Shown: in pieces, positions 8,554-17,469 of the stretch | How positions within the stretch are numbered: position 1 is the first letter of the stretch | Layout: each line of letters begins with the position of its first letter | Assembly: GCF_042676065.1 (NCBI RefSeq) | Contig: NZ_JBHTJO010000001.1 | Location: 930,001 to 994,000, forward strand | DNA from: Methyloligella solikamskensis | GTDB lineage: Bacteria > Pseudomonadota > Alphaproteobacteria > Rhizobiales > Methyloligellaceae | Length of the DNA: 64,000 nt | Direction of reading: 5' to 3' | The notes under the pieces: model-generated | Told to the model about the DNA's origin: nothing | Databases searched by the model: none | What the model saw: the letters and a program-made list of their open reading frames with translations, nothing else | Made by a program: the position numbers and the translations under genes

Positions 8554-9675
8554 TTACGCCATGGTGCCGATGGTTTTGCGGAAACGCATCAGGGCCAGGG
8601 TGAAGAACACGGTTCCGATCAGCAGAAGGGCTGCGAATTGCGGCCAGACGATCGAGAAGCCCGCGCCCCGATAGAGGATCGACTGGGCAAGGGCCACGAA
8701 ATGGGTGTTGGGCGCGGCCAGCATGATGTTGCGCACGACGTCCGGCATGCTTTCCCGTGGCGTCGACCCGCCCGACAGCATCTCAAGCGGCAGAAGCACC
8801 AGGATTAGCAGCAGGCCGAATTGCGGCATGGAGCGCGCCAGGGTGGCGAGGAAGATGCCGATTGAGGTGGTGGCGAAGAGGTGGAGCGCAGCGCCCACCA
8901 GGAAGAGGGTGATCGATCCCTCGATGGGCACCCGCATCAGCCCCTGAATGATGAAGAGAAGCGCAAACCCGCAAGCCACCAGCACCACCAGCGCCATGGA
9001 CCAGACCTTGCTCAGCATGATCTGAAGCGGGGTGAGGGGCATGACGAGAAGATGTTCGATAGTGCCGTGCTCGCGCTCGCGGATCAGCGCCGCGCCGGTC
9101 AGGATGATCGACAGCATGGTGACGTTGTTGATCAGCTCCATGATGGAGCCGAACCACGTCTCGTTCAGGGACGGGTTGAAGCGGGCGCGCAAGGTGAGCT
9201 CGACAGGGAGATCCTGGATGTCGCGATAGCGCTGGGCAAAGGCCCGGGTCACGTCGTTCACAATGGTTGAGATGTAGCCGCTGCCGGTGAAGGCCTGGGT
9301 CATGCGTGTGGCATCGACGTTGAGCTGGATCTCCGGCTGGTGTCCGGCGAGCACGTCTTCCTGAAAATCGGGCGGGATGATCAGTGCGAAAGTATCGAGG
9401 CCGGCATCCATGCGCCGGTCCATCTCGGCAGGGGTGATCAGCTTCGGCGGCAGGAAGTAGGGCTCGTAGAAGGCGCTGATGATGCGCGTTGAGAGCTGAG
9501 AGCGGTCCTCGTCGACGATGGCGATGGGCGCCTTGTTGAGGGTCTCCGGCACGGCGGTGGCGGCGGCATAGATGGCGAGGCTGAAGGCGTAGAGCACGAA
9601 GATCAGCATCACTGGATCGCGGCCCAGGCTGCGCAGCTCCTTGATCCCGAGGAAATAGACATTGGCGAGGGGCAT
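8554..9675 (-). CDS. yhhJ: ABC-2 type permease (YhhJ/YbhR-like)
   Basis: 373 residues with the ABC-2 layout: one N-terminal helix (about 22-42), a large periplasmic domain (about 45-175) and five or six helices after residue 175. It includes IREREHGTIEHLLVMPLTPLQ, the intracellular coupling segment of this family. AGGAG precedes the ATG. It is the last gene of a three-gene operon with the RbbA-like ATPase (3-bp gap) and the HlyD adaptor. Such exporters (YbhGFSR, YhiI-RbbA-YhhJ) are linked to drug or toxic compound export; the cargo here is unknown. Confidence 0.85.
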   Translation of the reverse strand: MPLANVYFLGIKELRSLGRDPVMLIFVLYAFSLAIYAAATAVPETLNKAPIAIVDEDRSQLSTRIISAFYEPYFLPPKLITPAEMDRRMDAGLDTFALIIPPDFQEDVLAGHQPEIQLNVDATRMTQAFTGSGYISTIVNDVTRAFAQRYRDIQDLPVELTLRARFNPSLNETWFGSIMELINNVTMLSIILTGAALIREREHGTIEHLLVMPLTPLQIMLSKVWSMALVVLVACGFALLFIIQGLMRVPIEGSITLFLVGAALHLFATTSIGIFLATLARSMPQFGLLLILVLLPLEMLSGGSTPRESMPDVVRNIMLAAPNTHFVALAQSILYRGAGFSIVWPQFAALLLIGTVFFTLALMRFRKTIGTMA

Positions 9676-9678
9676 CGG

Positions 9679-12444
9679 TCAGCGCTCCTGTTTCCGGAGG
9701 AACAGCGCGCTGAGCGCAAGCAGCACTGGGACCGAAGCGGCGAGCGCGAGGAACGCCGTGTCCAGATCGCCGAAGCCGAGGGATTTGGAGAAGATGCCGC
9801 GGACGATGGTGAGGAAATAGGTCGTCGGGTAGATCTCGCCGATCATGCGTCCGAAGCCCTCCAGGGAGGAGACGGGGTCGATCATCCCAGAGAAGCTCGC
9901 CGCCGGCAGCATGGTGAGGATTGCGGTGCCGAAGATGGCTGCGATCTGGCTGCGCATGAAGCTCGAGATCAGCAGTCCCATGGCCGTGGATGCCGTCACG
10001 TAGATCAGCGCGGCCAGGGTCAGCAGCAGCGCGCTGCCTTTCAGGGGCACTCCGAAGAAGAACACCGCGAGGAGGGTGAGCACGACGAAGCCCGCCATGG
10101 AGAGCACGATATAGGGGAGCTGCTTGCCGAGCAGGAATTCCAGCTTGGTCGTCGGCGTAACGTAGAAATTGACGATGGAGCCGAGCTCCTTTTCGCGCAC
10201 CACACTGAGTGCGGCGAGCATGGCGGGGATCATCATCAGAAGAAGCGGTACGACGGCGGGAACGATGGCGACCAAGCTCTCGACGTCGGGGTTGTAGCGG
10301 AAGCGCGTCTCGATCTCCGCCAGGGGCTGGAAGCCGGCGCCGGCGCCGGTCTCGCGCGCCTTGGTCGCCAGCCAATGAGAGTGCATCCCCTCCACATAGC
10401 CGCGGATGGTCTCTGCCCGGGTGGGCATGGCGCCGTCGATCCAGGCGCCGATCTCCACATTGCGGCCGCGCGCCAGATCGCGCGCGAAGTTGGGCGGGAT
10501 CTCGATGGCCAGGCTGATATCGCCGGAGCGCATGCGCCGGTCGAGATCGTCGTAGCTGGTGATCGGCGGTTTTTCGATGAAGTAGCGGGAGCCCGCGATA
10601 TCGAGGACGTAGCTCTCACTCGTCGTGGTCCGGTCGCGGTCGAGCACCGCGAAGCTCAGATCTTCCACGTCGAGGCTGATGCCGTAGCCCATGACGAAGA
10701 GCAGGATGGCGCTGCCCAGGATGGCCAGGGTGAGGCGGATGGGATCGCGGGCGAGCTCCAAGGCCTCGCGGCGCGCATAGCTCATCATGTGGCGCGGATC
10801 GAAGAACCGGCGCCAGGTGGGCCGCCGCTGCTCAGATGCCGGCGCCGATTTCTCCACAAGCGGCCCCGTCGTGTCCGAGGCGGGGCCTTTGGCGGCGGCC
10901 TCGGCTTCGGTCAGGTAGGCGATGAACGCCTCTTCCAAGCTCTCGGCTTTGCGCGATGCGACGATCTCCGCCGGCTTGCCTTCTGTGAGCACTTCGCCGG
11001 CATGCATCAGGGCGATGCGGTCGCAGCGCTCCGCCTCGTTCATGCGGTGGGTGGAGATGAAGATTGTCACGCCGTCGCGGCGGGAGAGCTCGGCGAGCAT
11101 GCGCCAGAAATCGTCCCGGGCGATGGGGTCCACGCCCGATGTGGGCTCGTCGAGGATGAGAAGCTCCGGCCGGTGGATCATGGCGACGGCCAGAGACAGG
11201 CGCTGGCGGTGGCCCAGGGGCAGGGCATCGGGGAGCTGATCCATCACTTGGGTGAGCCCGAAGCGTTCGGCCATCTCCATAATGCGCGGGCCGCGCTCGT
11301 CCTCGGGCACGCCGAACAGCCTGGCGTGGAGCACCAGGTTCTGGCGCACGGTCAGCTCTGTGTAGAGCGAGAAGGCCTGGGACATGTATCCGACTCGGCG
11401 GCGGGTATCGAGATCGCGCGGGTCGAGCTTGTGGCCGAACAGGAAGGCCTGGCCTTCGGTGGCCGGAAGCAGCCCAGTCAGCATCTTCATGGTGGTGGTC
11501 TTGCCGCAGCCGTTGGAGCCGAGGAAGCCGTAGATCTCGCCCCGGCGGATACGGAAGCTCACATGGTCGACGGCGGTGAAGTCGCCGAACCGCTTGGTGA
11601 GGCCTTGTGCCTCGATGGCGATATCGCCGTCGTCCTCCTTCGCCGGCGGAATAACGACGGGCTGATATCCCTGGCGCTGCTCCTCGGGCAGCATGGCGAT
11701 GAAGGCTTCTTCCAGGGTCTCCGTGCCGGTGTGTTTCAGAAGCTCATCCGGGGTGCCGGTGGCGAGCACCTTGCCGTCGTCCATGGCCGCCAGCCAGTCG
11801 AAGCGCGCCGCCTCGTCGAGATCGGTGGAGGCGACCAGCACGCTCATGCCGGGGCGGCTTGCCCGGATCTGGTCGATAAGCTCCCAGAACTGGCGGCGCG
11901 ACAGGGGATCAATGCCGGTGGTGGGCTCGTCGAGGATCAGGAAGTCCGGATCGTGGATCAGGGCGCAGCAAAGGCCGAGCTTCTGCTTCATGCCGCCCGA
12001 GAGATGACTGGCGAGCCGATCCTTGAAGGGGGCCAGTCCCGTGGCCTCGGTCAGCCGGTCGATACGGCGTTCCCGTTCGGCTTTCGTGTGGCCGAACAGG
12101 CTGCCGAAGAAGTCGATATTCTCGTTCACCGAGAGCGATGCGTAGAGGTTCTTGCCGAGCCCTTGGGGCATGTAGGCAATGCGTGGGAAGCTCGCATTGC
12201 GGTGGGCGGCCTTGGCCATATCGCCGTCTAGCGCTTCCACGGTGCCGGACTGGATCTTGCGGGCGCCGGAGACCAGGGCGAGGACGCTCGACTTGCCGAC
12301 GCCGTCCGGGCCGATGATGCCGGCCAGGCCGCCGGCGGGAATGTCGAGGCTGATATGGTCGAGGGCGACGACGCTCTTGTAGTGCAGGCTCACATCCCGA
12401 AGGCGAGCCACTGGCGGAGCGGCGGCGGATCCCGCTTCACTCAC
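9679..12444 (-). CDS. rbbA: RbbA-like fused ABC protein: two ATPase domains plus permease
   Basis: 921 residues starting with GTG (GAGGA upstream). Domain 1: Walker A GPDGVGKSS (45-53), signature LSGGMKQKL, Walker B FLILDEPTTGID. Domain 2, from about residue 275: Walker A GSNGCGKTT, Walker B LLILDEPTSGVD, but the signature reads LPLGHRQRL in place of LSGGQ. Domain 3, from about residue 555: an ABC-2 permease with an RDPIRLTLAILGS helix, a periplasmic domain, and five helices from about 740. This order equals E. coli RbbA/YhiH. It overlaps the HlyD gene by 8 nt and precedes yhhJ by 3 bp, so the operon can form an asymmetric half-transporter pair with an adaptor. Confidence 0.88.
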   Translation of the reverse strand: MSEAGSAAAPPVARLRDVSLHYKSVVALDHISLDIPAGGLAGIIGPDGVGKSSVLALVSGARKIQSGTVEALDGDMAKAAHRNASFPRIAYMPQGLGKNLYASLSVNENIDFFGSLFGHTKAERERRIDRLTEATGLAPFKDRLASHLSGGMKQKLGLCCALIHDPDFLILDEPTTGIDPLSRRQFWELIDQIRASRPGMSVLVASTDLDEAARFDWLAAMDDGKVLATGTPDELLKHTGTETLEEAFIAMLPEEQRQGYQPVVIPPAKEDDGDIAIEAQGLTKRFGDFTAVDHVSFRIRRGEIYGFLGSNGCGKTTTMKMLTGLLPATEGQAFLFGHKLDPRDLDTRRRVGYMSQAFSLYTELTVRQNLVLHARLFGVPEDERGPRIMEMAERFGLTQVMDQLPDALPLGHRQRLSLAVAMIHRPELLILDEPTSGVDPIARDDFWRMLAELSRRDGVTIFISTHRMNEAERCDRIALMHAGEVLTEGKPAEIVASRKAESLEEAFIAYLTEAEAAAKGPASDTTGPLVEKSAPASEQRRPTWRRFFDPRHMMSYARREALELARDPIRLTLAILGSAILLFVMGYGISLDVEDLSFAVLDRDRTTTSESYVLDIAGSRYFIEKPPITSYDDLDRRMRSGDISLAIEIPPNFARDLARGRNVEIGAWIDGAMPTRAETIRGYVEGMHSHWLATKARETGAGAGFQPLAEIETRFRYNPDVESLVAIVPAVVPLLLMMIPAMLAALSVVREKELGSIVNFYVTPTTKLEFLLGKQLPYIVLSMAGFVVLTLLAVFFFGVPLKGSALLLTLAALIYVTASTAMGLLISSFMRSQIAAIFGTAILTMLPAASFSGMIDPVSSLEGFGRMIGEIYPTTYFLTIVRGIFSKSLGFGDLDTAFLALAASVPVLLALSALFLRKQER

Positions 12445-13513
12445 GCGGCATCCTCACTTCGAGATCCTCGGGCCAGGGCTTGGTCCGGTCCAGGCGCACA
12501 TAGGCGATGCCCGGCAGGCCGGTCTTCACCTGATCTATATGCTTCTGCAGCACCTCGGTCGGGATCTTGGCCTTGATGCGGAACATGAGCTTCTCGCGCT
12601 CTTCTGCTGTCTCCACCGTCTTGGGCGTGAACTGGGCGACGTCGGCGACATAGGAGATGGTCGCGGGCACGACGTATTCCGGCGCAACATCGAGGATGAT
12701 GCGCGCTTCGGCGCCCATGGCGACCCGGCCCGCCTGGGAGGTCGGTAGGAAGAAGGTCATGTAGACGTCGGAGAGGTCCACCATGTTGAGGACCGCGCCG
12801 CCGGCATTGAGAACCTCGCCGGGCTCCGCGACCCGGTATTGAATCCGCCCGTCGCGGGGCGAGCGGAGCTTGCTGTCTGCGATATCGGCTTCGATGCGCT
12901 CGATGGTGGCTTGGGTCGCCTCCACATTCGCTTCCGCCGCCACGACGTCGGACTCGGCGGAATTGATGCCGGCTTCGGCTGCGGCCTGCTGGGCTTGTGC
13001 GGCGCTGAGCGCAGCCTTTGCCGCCTGGAACTCGGCCGTGTCGTCGTCGAGGCGCTGCACGGGCACGGCGTTGCGTTCGACGAGCTGGGTGCTGCGGGAG
13101 AGATTTTTCTCGGCGATGTCGAGCTGGGCCTGGCGCTGGGCCACGACGGCTTCAGCGGACGACCGTTCGGCCTTCCGCTGAGTGACGACGGCTCTCGCAG
13201 CTTCCGTGGAGATTTTGGCGCGCCGGAGATTGGCCTTCGCCTCGCGGAGCTGGGCTTCGAGGGTGGCCGTGTCCATCTTGGCGAGGAGCTCGCCCTTCTC
13301 GATGAAGTCGCCTTCGCGGACCAGGATCTCGGCAACCCGGCCCGGCGTCTTGGTGGCGATATCGATCTCCACCGCCTCGATGCGGCCGTTGCCGCTGGCG
13401 AAACCTTCCGGCAGCCCCTCTGAGCGCAGGAAAAGCCAGGCGGCGCCCGCCACAACAAGAAGGATGGCGCCGATGACGACGACCCGCAGTATCGGTTTAT
13501 TCCAATGAATCAT
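12437..13513 (-). CDS. HlyD-family membrane fusion protein (YhiI/YbhG-like)
   Basis: 358 residues from the ATG at 13513 (CAGG upstream); a GTG six codons earlier is possible. One N-terminal helix (about 9-28) anchors it, followed by a barrel-sandwich half motif (GRIEAVEIDIATKTPGRVAE), a long alanine- and glutamine-rich coiled-coil hairpin (about 70-200), the second half of the barrel (SPRDGRIQYRVAEPGEVLNA) and a beta-barrel domain. It is the periplasmic adaptor for the RbbA/YhhJ exporter encoded just downstream, with which it overlaps by 8 nt. An outer-membrane TolC partner is not in the window. Confidence 0.88.
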   Translation of the reverse strand: MIHWNKPILRVVVIGAILLVVAGAAWLFLRSEGLPEGFASGNGRIEAVEIDIATKTPGRVAEILVREGDFIEKGELLAKMDTATLEAQLREAKANLRRAKISTEAARAVVTQRKAERSSAEAVVAQRQAQLDIAEKNLSRSTQLVERNAVPVQRLDDDTAEFQAAKAALSAAQAQQAAAEAGINSAESDVVAAEANVEATQATIERIEADIADSKLRSPRDGRIQYRVAEPGEVLNAGGAVLNMVDLSDVYMTFFLPTSQAGRVAMGAEARIILDVAPEYVVPATISYVADVAQFTPKTVETAEEREKLMFRIKAKIPTEVLQKHIDQVKTGLPGIAYVRLDRTKPWPEDLEVRMPRE

Positions 13514-13613
13514 AGCTGCCTGCAATATCACGGCAGCACGCTTATAGCGTTCTTACGTTGCGTTTTGGAGATGCCGTCCGGCGCGATTTGTCGCCGGACC
13601 CCAGTGTCGTGGG

Positions 13614-14831
13614 TTAGCCGCCCACGCCGAACAGGGGCAGGGCGAGGCCGATCGTGAGCCAGGTAAAGGCGATCAGCGCCAGCCAGAACAGGATCTGTTC
13701 GCCGAGCGGATCGGGCAGGCTCATGTCGAAGCCCATGGATTTGGTCTTCCAGACCAGGAAGAACGCGCTGAGGCCTAAGAATGCTAGGTTCAGGAACAAG
13801 GTGTAGTCGACGCCGAAGAATTCCCGATCGGTAACGCTCTGGGCGTTCGCCGTGTCGGGCAGGGCGCCGAAGGCGGCGAAGCCGTAATGCATGATGACGG
13901 CCGTGGCGACCAGCACGGTGAGAAAGATGCCGATGATGTAGAGGGCCATCTTCCACCCGTAATATTTCGCCTGGATGCGCAGGACGGGGAAGACCACGAG
14001 GTCTGAGAAGATGAAGGCCATGATGCCGGCGAAGCTCACGCCGTTGGAATAGAGCACGGCCGCAAGCGGGATGTTGCCCATGGAGCCGATGAAGGTGAAG
14101 AAGGCGGCGATGGGACCGACGACGGCCTGGGCCAGCACTTCCCAGAAGGCCGGGTCCTGGCTGCCGGAGCCGATGAAGAGCGCTTCGAAGAAGCTCTTCG
14201 GTACGAAGGCGGCGATGATTCCGGCGACGGTGAAGCCGATCATCACGTCCTTCCAGACCATGCGCCATTCCATGACGTAGCGCATGGCGACCATGCGCCA
14301 GCCTTGGGCGGATTTGATCAGCTTGCGCCAGTCGGGGATGTCCTCATCGCTCTCGGCGCCTTCTTGCTCTCGCGCCTTCTCGCGGGCTTCTTCGACCAGC
14401 TTCTTCGGATAGGTGAGGCGGACGAGCAGCCACATGAGCAGGATCAGGAGCACGCCGCCGACATATTCGCCGACCACGAACTGCCAGCTCAGGAAGACGG
14501 CGATCACGATGCCGAGCTCGATGACGAGGTTGGTGGAGGCGAGCAGGAAGGCAAGGGACGGGATCAATCCGGCACCCTTGGTGAACAAGGAGCGGCTGGT
14601 TGCGAGCGCTGCAAAGGAGCACGAGCTGGACAGGAAACCGAACAGGGTGCCCAGCCCGACGCTGGTGGCGCCTGCCTCGCCCATGGATTTCTTCATGCGC
14701 TCGCGGGTAACGAAGACCTGGATCATGCTGGAAATCAGATAGCCGAAGCCGAAAGCCCAAAGGGCCATCCAGAACAGGCCGACCGTGGTGTAGGCGGCTG
14801 TATGCCAGGTTTCGAGAAATCCTTGTTCCAT
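13614..14831 (-). CDS. DUF318 / ArsP-like membrane permease
   Basis: 405 residues, about eight to ten membrane helices in two blocks separated by a charged cytoplasmic loop (about 145-185, with EEAREKAREQEGAESDED). Each block has a family hallmark: GTLFGFLSSSCSFAALA near residue 62 and FFTFIGSMGNIPLAAVLYSNG near residue 240. ArsP members export trivalent organoarsenicals; many relatives are unassigned heavy-metal permeases. Here it is followed on the same strand by genes for a His-tailed DUF2231 protein and CopB upstream, which points to copper or metal handling (inference). The C-terminal half carries two further helices after a loop with DREFFGVDYTLF. Confidence 0.75.
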   Translation of the reverse strand: MEQGFLETWHTAAYTTVGLFWMALWAFGFGYLISSMIQVFVTRERMKKSMGEAGATSVGLGTLFGFLSSSCSFAALATSRSLFTKGAGLIPSLAFLLASTNLVIELGIVIAVFLSWQFVVGEYVGGVLLILLMWLLVRLTYPKKLVEEAREKAREQEGAESDEDIPDWRKLIKSAQGWRMVAMRYVMEWRMVWKDVMIGFTVAGIIAAFVPKSFFEALFIGSGSQDPAFWEVLAQAVVGPIAAFFTFIGSMGNIPLAAVLYSNGVSFAGIMAFIFSDLVVFPVLRIQAKYYGWKMALYIIGIFLTVLVATAVIMHYGFAAFGALPDTANAQSVTDREFFGVDYTLFLNLAFLGLSAFFLVWKTKSMGFDMSLPDPLGEQILFWLALIAFTWLTIGLALPLFGVGG

Positions 14832-14916
14832 GCGGAAAGGCGCCCCCTAGCGTCCTCTTAGATTTGCGTTACCTCGACGGGGCCAACGCGAAGGAGGCAA
14901 AAATGATCCCTGCCGG

Positions 14917-15417
14917 TCAGTGGTGGTGATCGTCGTCGCCGTGGGAATGACCACCTGCCTCGCCGGACGGGTCGGGGAGGCTCTGGACGCCAAGCCCATA
15001 ACGGAAGACGAGGCGGCCGCCCCACCAGGCGGTCACCGTCAGCGGCGCTGCCGCGGCCAGGAGACAGATGGCGAAAACAATCGACGGTGGGCTGTTGCGG
15101 CGGAACAGGCGCCAGGCGCCGAGCAGGGTGAAGGCGGTGAACGTCGCGAGCGCCCAGTTGCGGTGGATATGGGTGGCGGCGTGAGAGGCTTCGTCCTGGG
15201 TCACCTCGTGATAGGCGTCGAAGCCCGCCATCACGGCACCTGCTGCCGCCAGCCAGCCCAAGAGCAACATCCAATCCGCGGCGGTTTGCAGCGAGCCGCT
15301 CCAGCGCGCGGTCCGGCCAATGCTGGCCACGATGGTTGCGACGCTGGCGGTGAACAGGAGAGCCACCGCGAAGTGCACGAAGATCGGATGGATGTTCGGT
15401 TCGATCAGGCCTGTCAT
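14917..15417 (-). CDS. DUF2231 membrane protein with histidine-rich tail
   Basis: 166 residues with four predicted membrane helices; the start NIHPIFVHFAVALLFTASV is the classic DUF2231 N-terminus with a conserved H-P-x-x-V-H-F. The C-terminus ends GGHSHGDDDHHH, a probable soluble metal-binding tail. AGGAGGG is 7 nt before the ATG. It lies 12 bp after copB and 85 bp before the permease gene on the same strand. DUF2231 proteins often accompany copper and heavy-metal genes; a cytochrome-like or metal-relay role is possible but unproven. Confidence 0.8.
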   Translation of the reverse strand: MTGLIEPNIHPIFVHFAVALLFTASVATIVASIGRTARWSGSLQTAADWMLLLGWLAAAGAVMAGFDAYHEVTQDEASHAATHIHRNWALATFTAFTLLGAWRLFRRNSPPSIVFAICLLAAAAPLTVTAWWGGRLVFRYGLGVQSLPDPSGEAGGHSHGDDDHHH

Positions 15418-15429
15418 CGAGACGCCCTC

Positions 15430-16209
15430 CTAGTACCAGATCCGCAAGCCGGCAACGAAGGAGGTGGTCTCCACATCTTCGCCGGCGGCCTCGGCGAAGT
15501 CGGCGGTCTCGCCGAACTGCCGCGTATAGGAGACGCCGATATAGGGCGCGATCTCCTTGATGATCTCATAGCGTAATCGCAGGCCTAGCTCGCCGTTCCG
15601 CAAGCCCGAGCCCTGTAGGTGTTCGGGGTCTGCCTGGCCGGCGAGATTCATCTCGATGCGCGGCTGGAGGATCAGCCGCTGGGTTAGGAGGATGTCGTAT
15701 TCCGCCTCGAACTCGCCGAGGGTATCGCCGTGCTCTCCGATGAAGATCGCGGCGTCGAGCTCGAACCAATCGGGAGCGAGGCCCATGATGCCGATGGCGC
15801 CGTAGGTCTTGGAATCGGGTTCCAGGCTCTGGCGCACGCCCGCCTGAAAATCGAAATATTTGGAGATCGCCCGGCCGTAGAGAAGCTGGACCTCGGCGTC
15901 TTCGAAGGCGTCCGCGTCGGTCAGATAGGCGCCTTCGGACTTGCCCCAGATGCGGTTCAGGTTATTGCCGACCCAGCCCTGCATGTCCCATTCGAAGAGC
16001 GGGTCGTCGGCAACGCGGTATTCCAGCCGGTCCGCCTCGAAGAAGAAGTGCTTCTGGCCGCCTGCGTTGTGCTGCTGCTCGTGCTTGCCGCCCGCCATCC
16101 CGGCCGGGTCGTGATGCTGGGTCGCCGCGTCGGTGCCTCCAGAAGTGCCTTGCGCGAAGGCGGGGGCGGTGAGGAGCGTCAGCAAAAGAACGAGTGCGAT
16201 ACACCACAT
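15430..16209 (-). CDS. copB: Copper resistance protein B (outer membrane)
   Basis: 259 residues. A signal peptide (about 1-20) is followed by a His/Met-containing segment (about 30-53, with QHHDPAGMAGG, KHEQQHN and GGQKHFFF) and then a beta-barrel of about 200 residues starting ADRLEYR and ending FVAGLRIWY with a terminal aromatic, as in CopB/PcoB. CopB binds copper and lowers its entry at the outer membrane. The usual partner copA (multicopper oxidase) is not adjacent. It heads a run copB, DUF2231, DUF318 permease on the minus strand and faces the DUF305 gene across 250 bp. Confidence 0.9.
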   Translation of the reverse strand: MWCIALVLLLTLLTAPAFAQGTSGGTDAATQHHDPAGMAGGKHEQQHNAGGQKHFFFEADRLEYRVADDPLFEWDMQGWVGNNLNRIWGKSEGAYLTDADAFEDAEVQLLYGRAISKYFDFQAGVRQSLEPDSKTYGAIGIMGLAPDWFELDAAIFIGEHGDTLGEFEAEYDILLTQRLILQPRIEMNLAGQADPEHLQGSGLRNGELGLRLRYEIIKEIAPYIGVSYTRQFGETADFAEAAGEDVETTSFVAGLRIWY

Positions 16210-16459
16210 ATAGCTATGCCTATCCCGGTGAGGTGGAACTCCAGCTTACGGCCGGTCAGGCGTCGATCACGATTCGGTTCAAGGCGTCTCAGGGGAGAAT
16301 AGCTCAAACTGAGGTGGGGTACGTCCTCCAATCCAATGCCGTTGGACTGATCCTCTGACGTTTCGCGCTCAGTGCGCCATCCCGGCATTCTGGAACCGAA
16401 CATCTTCCCCCTTGTTACGAACTTCACAGGAGAAAATGGCGTCCTGGGGAGAAGCACGC

Positions 16460-16921
16460 ATGTCTTATATCAGATTTTTCGCGATGATCGCGACATCGAC
16501 CATCGTGATGTTCGGGTTGATGTACCTGAACACCTACGCAGTTGAGCACATCTTTTTCAGCGAGACGCGGGTCTACATGGCGTTGCTCATGGGAGCCACC
16601 ATGGCAGTCGTCATGCTCGGTTTCATGCTGGGGATGTACAAGAACAGGGCGCTGAACGTGGCGATCTTCGGCGGCGCCGTTCTCGGCTTCGCCCTCTGCC
16701 TTTTCTTGGTGCGCGATCAGACGACCGTGGGTCAGGTCTCCTACATGAAGGCGATGATCCCCCATCACTCCATCGCGATCATGACCAGCGAGCGGGCCGA
16801 GATCACCGATCCGCGCGTGCGCAAGCTGGCGCAAGGGATCATCGATGCCCAGCGGCGGGAGATTGCCGAGATGCGTTATCTGATCCGAGATCTCGAGCAA
16901 GACGACGAGCAGGAGGAGTAG
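16460..16921 (+). CDS. DUF305 (CopM-like) membrane protein
   Basis: 153 residues from the ATG at 16460, with GGGGAG 8 nt upstream; an ATG at 16436 is also preceded by AGGAG but only 3 nt away. Three membrane helices (about 5-25, 35-55, 62-80) lead into a periplasmic helical DUF305 domain with the motif YMKAMIPHHSIAIMTSE, where the M-x-x-HH-x-x-x-M residues are a copper-binding type site. Close relatives occur with copper resistance genes. It faces copB across a shared upstream region and is followed 4 bp later by a lipoprotein gene. Confidence 0.82.
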   Translation: MSYIRFFAMIATSTIVMFGLMYLNTYAVEHIFFSETRVYMALLMGATMAVVMLGFMLGMYKNRALNVAIFGGAVLGFALCLFLVRDQTTVGQVSYMKAMIPHHSIAIMTSERAEITDPRVRKLAQGIIDAQRREIAEMRYLIRDLEQDDEQEE

Positions 16922-16925
16922 AGCA

Positions 16926-17468
16926 ATGACACTCAAGATATTCGGAAAAGCGACGTCCCTGGTCGCAGCTCTGCTCGTCGCCGGCGCGTTGGGCGGCTGT
17001 GAGGAGAACACCTATCGCGGCAACGACCGGTCCGCAGAAGAGGTGCCGGAGAGCCCGCCCGCCGAGCTTGCCGATGCGGCGACGGCGGTGAAGGAGGCGG
17101 ATCCCGCTCAGGTCTATCCGCTGCCCATGGGACGCGACGAGTTCACCAAGGTCGTCTCCAGCGATGAGGCCTGCAGCTTCCGGATGACCTCTTCGGATTT
17201 CCCGGTACTGGTCCTCACGACCGGCGGCGAAGGCGAGGATGGCGCCAAGGCCGTCATGAAAGCGAACGGAAAGCTTTTCGAGCTCACGCCGGCCACCTCA
17301 TCAAAAGACAAGATCGCTTTGAAAGCTGACGGCGTCCGGGCGTCCGTCACGCCCGCAAAGGGTGACGACGGGCTTCGGGAAGCGACATTGCACTTCCAGG
17401 TGGATGGCGCCGAGGAGCTCGGCTTTCGAGGCTATTTCAGCTGCGGCAAGCTCGGCTCCACCAGCTAG
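16926..17468 (+). CDS. Predicted lipoprotein of unknown function
   Basis: 180 residues. The signal sequence ends in a lipobox LGGC with the lipidated Cys at residue 25, so the protein is anchored in a membrane. The mature N-terminus is charged and flexible (EENTYRGNDRSAEEVPESPP) and the rest is mixed alpha/beta with two more Cys (around residues 83 and 174) that may pair. It lies 4 bp behind the DUF305 gene and is probably co-transcribed, which suggests a role near copper handling, but no metal motif is seen. No family recognised. Confidence 0.75.
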   Translation: MTLKIFGKATSLVAALLVAGALGGCEENTYRGNDRSAEEVPESPPAELADAATAVKEADPAQVYPLPMGRDEFTKVVSSDEACSFRMTSSDFPVLVLTTGGEGEDGAKAVMKANGKLFELTPATSSKDKIALKADGVRASVTPAKGDDGLREATLHFQVDGAEELGFRGYFSCGKLGSTS

Positions 17469-17469
17469 C

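Noticed and set aside
10375..12231. 618-codon open frame on the plus strand, antisense to rbbA
   Set aside because: Composition is that of a shadow frame in GC-rich DNA; no family motif, and the opposite strand encodes clear ABC domains.
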